Source: JBGTLW01 sp041743835 (GTDB lineage Bacteria; Planctomycetota; Phycisphaerae; Phycisphaerales; Phycisphaeraceae). From it: a DNA stretch of 35,141 nucleotides. Shown here in pieces: positions 29,920-35,141 of this stretch. Numbering within the stretch: the first letter of the stretch is position 1; each line of letters opens with the position of its first letter. Under the pieces are notes generated by a model. That model saw only the letters and a list, made by a program, of their open reading frames with translations, ran no database searches and was not told where the DNA came from. The DNA lies in assembly GCA_041743835.1 (NCBI GenBank), contig JBGTLW010000354.1, forward strand, positions 1-35,141. Reading direction: 5' to 3'. A program made the position numbers and the translations under genes.

Positions 29920-30488
29920 TGCCGTATATCCAGGAACCCCTGCCGGTCGTCAGCACGCCGCCGATGCGCACGTGGTACTTGCTGCAGTTGCCCAACTCCA
30001 GCGGGATCACCGAGCTTAAGCGGATCAACATGCCGGGCCTGGAGGAACTGTACTGCGATGGCAACCCCCTCACGACGCTGCCGTGGGACGATGTGCAGGG
30101 GCTGAACTACCTCGGGGCCTACTACAGCAGCTTCGTGACGCTGGAGTTGTGGCGACTGCCGCAGTTGTATGCCCTCTATGCCAGCGACAGCCCGCTGCTG
30201 GAGACAATCGACGCGCGCGATCATGCGAATCTGTCGAGCCTCGATCTCTACTACTGCTATGCCCTCACCACCCTCGACATCTCGGGGTGCCCCAACCTCC
30301 AGTACATCTACACCTACGACTGCGGCATGAGCGAGGCGATGGTGGATCAACTGCTCACGGACCTGGTCGGCAACGGCACCGAGGACGGATACGCCGACCT
30401 CAGCGGCAACAACGCACCCCCGTCGAACCCCGACGGCCTGGCCCTCAAGGCCATCCTGATCAGCCGGGGCTGGACCATCTACACCTAG
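29919..30488 (+). CDS. leucine-rich-repeat protein, Tyr-rich, virion candidate
   Basis: A 189-residue protein from ATG 29919. About five repeats of 21-22 residues run from residue 30 to 130 (ELKRINMPGLEELYCDGNPL; VTLELWRLPQLYALYASDSP; LTTLDISGCPNLQYIYTYDC). They are followed by a cap (AMVDQLLTDLVGNGT ... GLALKAILISRGWTIYT) that I associate with phage and planctomycete LRR proteins. Variable repeat positions are rich in Tyr, Ser, Asp and Cys, as on binding surfaces. It lies among tail genes, so it may be a surface or host-recognition protein. It carries no copy of the dispersed motif, suggesting recent arrival. Confidence 0.75.
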   Translation: MPYIQEPLPVVSTPPMRTWYLLQLPNSSGITELKRINMPGLEELYCDGNPLTTLPWDDVQGLNYLGAYYSSFVTLELWRLPQLYALYASDSPLLETIDARDHANLSSLDLYYCYALTTLDISGCPNLQYIYTYDCGMSEAMVDQLLTDLVGNGTEDGYADLSGNNAPPSNPDGLALKAILISRGWTIYT

Positions 30489-30499
30489 CAGGGAACGCC

Positions 30500-30772
30500 A
30501 TGAAGGACATCGCCACCACCACCGTGCAGGTCAAGCTCTCCGACGGCAACGAGGACAAGTTCGTGCTGGTCCACGACGGCCAGCAGGTAATCGAGCTTGC
30601 CGAGCCGTCGCCCGGAATGGGCGGCAGGGTCGGCACGCACCCGCGCAACACGATGCTGGTCGGCACCAGGGAGGAACTGGAAGCGGAGATCGCCCGACTC
30701 AAGCTCGCGCCCAAGCGCCCGCGTCGGCCCGCCGATCGGATGCCAGCGCCCGGACCCGGGAGGCAGCCGTGA
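30500..30772 (+). CDS. small hypothetical tail-region protein
   Basis: A 90-residue protein from ATG 30500, with AGGGAA upstream. TVQVKLSDGNEDKFVLVHDGQQVIEL is a beta unit, followed by REELEAEIARLKL (short coiled coil) and a Pro/Arg-rich tail. It overlaps the gp10-like gene by four bases. No family is recognised. It may be an assembly cofactor of the adjacent tail proteins. Confidence 0.55.
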   Translation: MKDIATTTVQVKLSDGNEDKFVLVHDGQQVIELAEPSPGMGGRVGTHPRNTMLVGTREELEAEIARLKLAPKRPRRPADRMPAPGPGRQP

Positions 30773-31191
30773 TCGACCTCAAGCTCAAAGACCTGTTTTT
30801 CGACAAGGTGGCGGTCACCAGGCGTGTGGATGCCACCACCCGCCGCGTGCTCAGCCGGTTCGGTGCGTTCGTGCGCCGCACCGCCAAGTCCTCGATCCGC
30901 AAACGCAAACGAACCAGCGCCCCCGGCAGCCCGCCGAGCAGTCACACCGGGCTGCTCAAGAAGTTCATCTGGTTCGGCTACGACCCCCGGAATGAATCGG
31001 TGGTGATCGGCCCTGCCCGGCTCTCGCAGAACGGACGCGGCGAAGCGCCGTCACTGTTGGAGTACGGCGGCCCCCGGAAGGTTGCCAAGCGTCGTGTCAC
31101 CTATGCCGCCAGGCCCTTTATGGGTCCGGCATTCGAAAAGGAACTCCCCCAACTCCCCGCCATGTGGCGGGATTCGATCCATCGTCGTTAA
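30769..31191 (+). CDS. HK97 gp10-like tail component
   Basis: A 140-residue protein from GTG 30769. The basic N-terminal helix (ATTRRVLSRFGAFVRRTAKSSIRKRKR), the central IWFGYDPRNESVVIGPAR and the C-terminal FMGPAFEKELPQLPAMWRDSI match HK97 gp10-type/minor tail proteins that join tail to head. Two motif copies (about 30982 and 31071) encode DPRN and GPRK. Confidence 0.75.
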   Translation: MIDLKLKDLFFDKVAVTRRVDATTRRVLSRFGAFVRRTAKSSIRKRKRTSAPGSPPSSHTGLLKKFIWFGYDPRNESVVIGPARLSQNGRGEAPSLLEYGGPRKVAKRRVTYAARPFMGPAFEKELPQLPAMWRDSIHRR

Positions 31192-31206
31192 GCAAAGGAA
31201 ATCATC

Positions 31207-31650
31207 ATGCCAACCACCTTCGTGCTCGGGATGAACGCCGGGCTGTACCAAGGCCCGGCCGGGACCACCGACCCCGACACCATGACCGAGGTCACCAACG
31301 TCAAGGACGTGACCCTCAACCTGGAAGCGGGCGAGGCCGACGTGACCACGCGCGGCAACAGCGGTTGGCGGGCCACCGCGCCCACCCTCCGAGAATGCAC
31401 CGTCGAGTTCGAGATGCTTTGGAAGCCCGGCGACGCCGTGTTCGAGGCTATCAAGACAGCGTTCCTCACCTCCGGGTCCGTGGCGCTGGTCGCCCTGGAT
31501 CAGAAGAAGACCGTCGACGGCGCACAGGGGCCATTGGGCGACTTCTCCATCATCAACTTCTCACGCAGCGAGCCGCTCGAGGAGGGCGTGATGGTCTCCG
31601 TCACCGCCAAGCTCGCGGTCTTCGTCGAATGGTACGAGGTGAGCATCTGA
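31207..31650 (+). CDS. major tail tube protein
   Basis: A 147-residue protein with AAAGGA 6-10 bases before its ATG. TEVTNVKDVTLNLEAGEADVTTRGNSGWRATAPTLRECTVEFEMLWKPGDAVFEAI is the beta-sandwich pattern of siphophage tail tube proteins; GPLGDFSIINFSRSEPLEEGVMVSVTAKLAVF closes it. It polymerises to form the tail tube. It contains no motif copy, unlike most neighbours, perhaps because this fold tolerates no insertion. It overlaps the next gene by one base. Confidence 0.85.
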   Translation: MPTTFVLGMNAGLYQGPAGTTDPDTMTEVTNVKDVTLNLEAGEADVTTRGNSGWRATAPTLRECTVEFEMLWKPGDAVFEAIKTAFLTSGSVALVALDQKKTVDGAQGPLGDFSIINFSRSEPLEEGVMVSVTAKLAVFVEWYEVSI

Positions 31651-32192
31651 TGAAAACCTTCAACGACGCCGCCGGACGCACCTGGACCCTGAGCCTCACA
31701 CTCGGCACGGCGATGACCGTGCGCGACAAGCTCAAGATCGACCTCCTCCAACCCGAATCCCCCGCCCCCGGAAGTGGCGACTCGAACGACACACCCCTGC
31801 TCACACGCTTGGGCACCGACGAGATGCTGCTGGGCGAGGTGATCTGCTGCCTGCTCGAGGACCAGTTCGAGGCGAACAAGGTCACCGAGGCGGATGTGCG
31901 GCGCAGCTTCGATGGCCGCACTTTGCTCGCCGCCCAGACCGCGTTCTATGAGGAACTGATCGATTTTTTCCGGGGGCGGGGGCGGACCGATCGCTCCCGC
32001 GCGGTGGAGAAGCAGAAGCAGCTGATCGAGTCGGCGGTGCGGGCGATCGAATCGCGCCTCGACGACCTGGACCCCCGGAAGCTGGTGGACGAGGCCATCG
32101 GGCAACCGGCAGCAGCCGCCGCGACCCTTGGCGCAATGTCTTCGAGCTCGCCGGCGCACTCGGACTTGGCCTCGAAAACTTCCGGGGGTTGA
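31650..32192 (+). CDS. tail assembly chaperone (G-like)
   Basis: A 180-residue protein located between tube and later tail genes, the place of lambda G. WTLSLTLGTAMTVRDKLKIDLL and TRLGTDEMLLGEVICCLLEDQFEANKVTEADVRRSFDGRTLLAAQTAFYEELIDFFRG fit the helical chaperones that load the tape measure. A motif copy encodes SPAPGSGDSN (about residue 38), probably an inserted loop. A T TTT TTC heptamer occurs at 31964-31970 and the last codons carry a TTCCGGGGG that overlaps the start of the next ORF. Confidence 0.7.
   Translation: MKTFNDAAGRTWTLSLTLGTAMTVRDKLKIDLLQPESPAPGSGDSNDTPLLTRLGTDEMLLGEVICCLLEDQFEANKVTEADVRRSFDGRTLLAAQTAFYEELIDFFRGRGRTDRSRAVEKQKQLIESAVRAIESRLDDLDPRKLVDEAIGQPAAAAATLGAMSSSSPAHSDLASKTSGG
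31964..31970 (+). promoter_or_regulatory. candidate -1 ribosomal slippery site
   Basis: T TTT TTC in the zero frame of the chaperone gene is a classic X XXY YYZ heptamer. The -1 frame is open from 31952 to the stop at 32449. A shift here would give a G-GT-type fusion of about 266 residues. TTCCGGGGG begins at 31968, overlapping the heptamer. Confidence 0.4.
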
Positions 32193-32449
32193 CGCTGCGG
32201 CAGCTGCTGTGGATGGCAGAAGGGCAAGGCCGTGAAAGATGGGCGCATACATCGCTGATTGCCGCGATCCTCGCCAACAGCAACCGCACCCGGAACGGGC
32301 GCGCATTCAAGCCCGACGATTTCAACCCGTATGCGGGCAAGCACTCGGGCGACGTGATCGAGATCGACAAGGACACCATCAACCTGATGAAGCAGGCCTT
32401 CACCCCCGCCCCCGGAAGTTCGTCTCCCACCCTCGCCCCCGGAAAGTAA
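32189..32449 (+). CDS. second chaperone part (GT-like T domain)
   Basis: An ORF whose only start is TTG 32189, overlapping the upstream stop (TTGA), giving 86 residues: LTLRQLLWMAEGQGRERWAHTSLIAAILANSNRTR and AFKPDDFNPYAG. This resembles the 'TLREL-WMAE-R...aW-hTsallA-iAN' motif of phage tail genes. The same frame upstream reads WRNVFELAGALGLGLENFRG, which fits the family but has no start codon. This supports production by -1 frameshifting from the preceding gene rather than a separate start. The end carries two motif copies encoding TPAPGSSS and LAPGK. Confidence 0.65.
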   Translation: MTLRQLLWMAEGQGRERWAHTSLIAAILANSNRTRNGRAFKPDDFNPYAGKHSGDVIEIDKDTINLMKQAFTPAPGSSSPTLAPGK

Positions 32450-32507
32450 TCACTGGCAACCCGACCTCACACCTGGGCCAACCAGCCCTCACACGAAAGG
32501 CCTCCCT

Positions 32508-32879
32508 ATGGAAACCGCACTGCTCACCCTATGGAACATCTTCACCTCGAGCCTCGGCATCGCCCTCGTCTGGATCGGCGTCTTCGCCGCGGGCCTGTTC
32601 CTGCTTGACCTCTACTTCCCGCTGCGCAAGGCCTGGGAGAAGCACGAGGGGACGATCATCACCGGCATCAAGCTCGCCGAGAAGGCCATCCCCGACGACA
32701 CGCCCAACGCCGGACTGCTGCGCCTCGACGAGGCCCTGCGCTTTGTCCTCGCCGCCTACGCCGAGCAGAACCACGGCAGCCACCCGTCGCCCGACCTCCA
32801 ACGCGAACTCAAAGAGGGCATCCAGATCAAACACGCCGAACTCGAACGCCTCGGCAACCTCCCCCGCTCCCGGAAGTAG
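32508..32879 (+). CDS. holin-like membrane protein
   Basis: A 123-residue protein with GAAAGG upstream. One long hydrophobic segment (LWNIFTSSLGIALVWIGVFAAGLFLLDLYF, about 8-37) is followed by a charged helical tail (GIKLAEKAIPDDTPNAGLLRLDEALRFVLAAY), the plan of LL-H type phage holins. It would sit in the cytoplasmic membrane and trigger lysis. No endolysin is in the window. The 58-bp gap before it shows nothing else. Confidence 0.65.
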   Translation: METALLTLWNIFTSSLGIALVWIGVFAAGLFLLDLYFPLRKAWEKHEGTIITGIKLAEKAIPDDTPNAGLLRLDEALRFVLAAYAEQNHGSHPSPDLQRELKEGIQIKHAELERLGNLPRSRK

Positions 32880-32909
32880 TCCCCCCGGAAGCAGTCCCCC
32901 CGGGAGTAA
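32867..32909 (+). repeat. 15-bp tandem array of the motif after the holin gene
   Basis: CTCCCGGAAGTAG, TCCCCCCGGAAGCAG (32880-32894) and TCCCCCCGGGAGTAA (32895-32909) follow each other. The first unit overlaps the holin stop codon and the other two lie in the intergenic gap. It is the clearest noncoding array. Confidence 0.8.
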
Positions 32910-32972
32910 CCGCTCACGCTTCTCCATGCTTCCCTCACAAACGTCCCTCATTCACATCTGAAAGGACCGCCC

Positions 32973-33338
32973 ATGCGTCACTCGCGCTGCACCCTGATCC
33001 TGCTTGCCTCGATGATCGCACTTGCTGTCGCCGGTTGTGCCGCCACGCCCGAGGACCGCTGGTTCCAGCAGCGCGATGCGCTCAACACCGCCAACCGGGT
33101 CTACCTCGCCCACGTCCCGCGCATGACCCATGAGCAGGCCGTCCACTACGGCGAGTTGCTCCAGGCCGCCCGCACCAGCCTCGATGACGCCAAGACCCAG
33201 CTTCCGGGGGGCGGAGTCACCTTCGACGCGACGCTTGATCTCGTTGAATCCTTGCTCGCGCGAGTCGCCGCGTTGGAAGCGGATGCGACGCCGACACAAG
33301 CACCCCTTACGGAGACCACCCCCGATGAACGCCGCTGA
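32973..33338 (+). CDS. lipoprotein, phage-encoded
   Basis: A 121-residue protein with a signal peptide (MRHSRCTLILLASMIALAVAG) and lipobox VAGC, the cysteine at about residue 22 being the lipidated one. The mature part is helical (VHYGELLQAARTSLDDAK, LDLVESLLARVAALEAD). AAAGGA is 6-11 bases before the ATG. Its position after a holin suggests an outer-membrane spanin-like (Rz1-type) or exclusion lipoprotein; this is inference. A TTCCGGGGG copy encodes QLPGGG in the middle. Confidence 0.75.
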   Translation: MRHSRCTLILLASMIALAVAGCAATPEDRWFQQRDALNTANRVYLAHVPRMTHEQAVHYGELLQAARTSLDDAKTQLPGGGVTFDATLDLVESLLARVAALEADATPTQAPLTETTPDERR

Positions 33339-33540
33339 AATCCTCACCTTGATCCAGTCCGCCCGGGCGCTCTACGAGTTGGGCGTCACGCAGTACCACC
33401 TCGCCGCCCAGCAGGGCCGGCTGACCAACGACCAGAAGACCGCCATCCTCGCCGCCGCGTCACTCAGCGATCCCCGGGTGGACGCCGCCGTGGAGATCGC
33501 GCGGACACACCTGGCCGCGCAAGACACCCCCGGAAGCTGA
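33325..33540 (+). CDS. small helical hypothetical protein
   Basis: A 71-residue protein starting inside the end of the lipoprotein gene. It is helical (AEILTLIQSARALYELGVTQYHLAAQQG, NDQKTAILAAASL). Its last codons contain the final copy of the dispersed motif (33527-33535), encoding DTPGS before the stop. No family is recognised. It precedes the tape measure by 30 bp. Confidence 0.6.
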   Translation: MNAAEILTLIQSARALYELGVTQYHLAAQQGRLTNDQKTAILAAASLSDPRVDAAVEIARTHLAAQDTPGS

Positions 33541-33570
33541 CCCGGGAAGCTGCCCCACGGAACATAACCC

Positions 33571-35141
33571 ATGGCATCGACCCAAGGAATCCGAGCCGGC
33601 CGCGCGTTCGTCGAGCTGTTCGCCGACGACAGCAAGCTCGTGCGCGGGCTGCGGGCGGCCGAGCGGCGGATCAAGGCGTTTGGGGACAAGGTCCGGGCGA
33701 TGGGCCTGCGGATCGCGGCCTTGGGGTCGGCGATGCTCGTCCCGTTCCTCGCCGCCGCCAAGGCGTTTAGCGCCGTGGGCGATCAGGTGGCGAAGATGGC
33801 CAAGCGGACCGGGCTGTCGGTCGAGACGCTCAGCGAGCTGCGCTTCGTCGCCTCCCAGACCGGCACGGAGTTCGAGTCCTTGGAGATGGGCTTCCGCAAG
33901 ATGCAGCGGAGCATCTATGACGCGGGGCGGGGGTTGTCCACGGCCGTCGATGCCTTGGCCGACCTAGGGCTGACCTTCGCCGACCTCGACGGGTTGTCGC
34001 CCGAGGCGCAATTCAAACTACTCGCTGAGCAGATCAGCAAGGTCGAGGACCCCACCCGCAAGGCGGCGATTGCCATGTCGCTGTTCGGACGGACGGGCAC
34101 GAACCTGCTGCCGATGTTCGCCAGCGGTGCCAAGGGCATCGAAATCCTCCAGGCCGAGGCCCGGCGACTGGGCCTGACCATGAGCGAGGAGGACGCGGCC
34201 GCCGCTGAGGACTTCACCGACGCGCTGGACCGGCTGTGGAAGGTCGTGAAGATGGGCATCTTCCACGTCGGCGCGGCCCTGGCACCGGTGCTGCAGAAGG
34301 CGGCCGACACCATCACCCGGCTCGCGGTGCAGATCGCAGCGTGGGTGCAGCAGAACCGTGCCTTGATCGTGACCGCGTTGAAGGTGGTGGTTGGGGTCAT
34401 CGCCGTGGGCGTGGCCATCGCGGTGCTGGGCACGGCGATCTCGGCGATTGGCACGGTCATCGGTGGGCTGGTCACGGTCATCACCACAGTCGTGGCCGTC
34501 ACCCAGGTGCTGGGGGCGGTGCTCGCGTTCCTGGTGTCCCCCATCGGGCTGGTCATCGTCGCCGTCGCGGCGCTGGCCGCTTACCTCATCTACGCCACAG
34601 ACCTCGGGGCCAAGGCATTGCAGTGGCTGGGAGAGAAGTTCAATGTCCTCAAGGACGACGCACTCAAGGCGTACCAGGGGATCGCGGATGCGCTCGCTGC
34701 CGGCGACATCGCCCTGGCAGCGAAGATCCTCTGGCTGACGCTCAAGATGGAATGGACGCGGGGCGTCAACTTCCTCGAAAAGCTGTGGCTCAACTTCCGC
34801 GACTTCTTCCTGCGCATCGGGCACGACGCCTTCACCGGGCTGTTATCTGTGGTCGAGATCGTCTGGCATGCGCTGGAGGTCGGCTGGATCGAGTCGGTCG
34901 CGGTGTTCAAGAAGCTGTGGTCGAACCTGGTCGGGTTCTTCTCCCGCATGTGGCAGAACATGATGGCCATCGCGGGCAAGGCGTGGCAGTGGATCAAGGG
35001 TCTGTTCAGCAAGTCCGCACGCGACAGCAGCGCCGCCGTCAACGCCCGGATCGACCAGCAGCGCGACGCCGCGATCCAGCGGATCGACGACGCGACGCAG
35101 CGCGATGTGGCTCAGACCGAGGCCGACCGCCAGAGCCGGCG
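33571..35141 (+). CDS. phage tape measure protein, N-terminal part
   Basis: At least 523 residues are visible and the gene runs off the window. The start (IRAGRAFVELFADDSKLVRGLRAAERRIKAFGDKVRAMG) and QVAKMAKRTGLSVETLSELRFVASQTGTEFESLEMGFRKMQRSI are typical of siphophage tape measures. A hydrophobic region (about 265-350) could form the membrane-inserting segment, followed by amphipathic repeats (FLEKLWLNFRDFF, VFKKLWSNLVGFFSRMW). It sets tail length and helps DNA entry. No copy of the dispersed motif lies in its 1.57 kb, in contrast to the preceding 23 kb. Confidence 0.93.
   Translation, partial: MASTQGIRAGRAFVELFADDSKLVRGLRAAERRIKAFGDKVRAMGLRIAALGSAMLVPFLAAAKAFSAVGDQVAKMAKRTGLSVETLSELRFVASQTGTEFESLEMGFRKMQRSIYDAGRGLSTAVDALADLGLTFADLDGLSPEAQFKLLAEQISKVEDPTRKAAIAMSLFGRTGTNLLPMFASGAKGIEILQAEARRLGLTMSEEDAAAAEDFTDALDRLWKVVKMGIFHVGAALAPVLQKAADTITRLAVQIAAWVQQNRALIVTALKVVVGVIAVGVAIAVLGTAISAIGTVIGGLVTVITTVVAVTQVLGAVLAFLVSPIGLVIVAVAALAAYLIYATDLGAKALQWLGEKFNVLKDDALKAYQGIADALAAGDIALAAKILWLTLKMEWTRGVNFLEKLWLNFRDFFLRIGHDAFTGLLSVVEIVWHALEVGWIESVAVFKKLWSNLVGFFSRMWQNMMAIAGKAWQWIKGLFSKSARDSSAAVNARIDQQRDAAIQRIDDATQRDVAQTEADRQSR

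Larger units (their letters stand above)
10179..33535. repeat. dispersed CCCCCGGAA / TTCCGGGGG motif, about 60 copies
   Basis: By hand count about 35 exact CCCCCGGAA and 26 exact TTCCGGGGG occur in this span, plus many with four C or one change. Examples: 10179, 10240, 12545, 21439, 21452, 22192, 22203, 26760, 31968, 32180, 33527. The favoured extended form is CCCCCGGAAGT. Copies occur in both orientations, in all codon frames, and between genes. Only three exact copies lie before 10 kb (3093, 4797, 8896) and none after 33535. At 65 % GC fewer than one is expected by chance. Function unknown; see findings. Confidence 0.9.

Noticed and set aside
10179..33535. CRISPR array or rho-independent terminators as explanation for the repeated motif
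   Set aside because: Copies are 9-11 bp, irregularly spaced, in both orientations and inside genes, with no spacers and no T-runs.
10179..33535. Shine-Dalgarno or start-site function for the motif
   Set aside because: Most copies are inside coding regions and in both orientations, and neither strand resembles an anti-16S tail match at a start codon.
1..35141. tRNA, rRNA or tmRNA genes
   Set aside because: No cloverleaf, T-arm consensus or rRNA stretch was seen on either strand by eye.

Overview
The window is GC-rich (roughly 65 %) and almost all of it belongs to one integrated siphophage-like element (prophage). The gene repertoire points to a planctomycete host, probably Phycisphaerae-like: a DUF2924 protein beside a large serine recombinase, PDDEXK/AAA/DUF669/RusA early genes, a ParB-methyltransferase fusion and a prohead protease-capsid fusion. 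That assignment is inference from family recognition, since no rRNA or host housekeeping gene is present.

Layout. 1-2132 (minus strand) holds the start of an IS66-type transposase, a TPR protein with a possible DUF4062/TIR-like N-terminus, and a small unknown gene. 2256-5164 is an integration module: short ORF, DUF2924, serine recombinase, HTH protein. 5314-7736 is an unexplained two-gene cargo unit, followed by a pair of operator-like dyads and a strong terminator. 7916-19573 is the early/replication region: sigma-like factor, PDDEXK nuclease, a possible structured leader RNA, AAA ATPase, DUF669, RusA-like resolvase, SF2 helicase, prim-pol/DUF3987 primase, a structured iteron-bearing intergenic region (candidate origin) and the methyltransferase. 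Two minus-strand cargo insertions interrupt it: a PIN toxin-antitoxin pair and a Lit/U49-like zinc protease. 19579-21411 is a minus-strand operon of five small genes including a HARE-HTH protein. From 21599 to the window end lies the late operon: terminase, small gpW-positioned protein, portal, protease-capsid fusion, DUF2190, head completion and tail genes, a leucine-rich-repeat protein, tail tube, chaperone pair with a possible -1 frameshift, holin, lipoprotein and the start of the tape measure.

The most unusual signal is a short motif, CCCCCGGAA and its reverse complement TTCCGGGGG (often extended to CCCCCGGAAGT). I count about 60 exact copies between 10179 and 33535, about one per 380 bp, where base composition alone predicts fewer than one. 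Copies lie in both orientations, in all three reading frames, inside conserved proteins as apparent in-frame insertions, tandemly in protein linkers, and between genes. They are almost absent from the integration/cargo module, the toxin-antitoxin pair, the Lit-like gene, the LRR gene and the tape measure. This looks like a DNA-level element that has proliferated in, or been selected in, the phage core modules; its function is unknown.

Other items worth following up are a 37-bp element present three times at module junctions, a candidate origin with about ten TTCACC/GGGTGAA iterons beside an AT-rich tract, twin 17-bp dyads next to a terminator upstream of the sigma-like gene, and a possible three-stem RNA at 9432-9530. 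No tRNA, rRNA or CRISPR array was seen.
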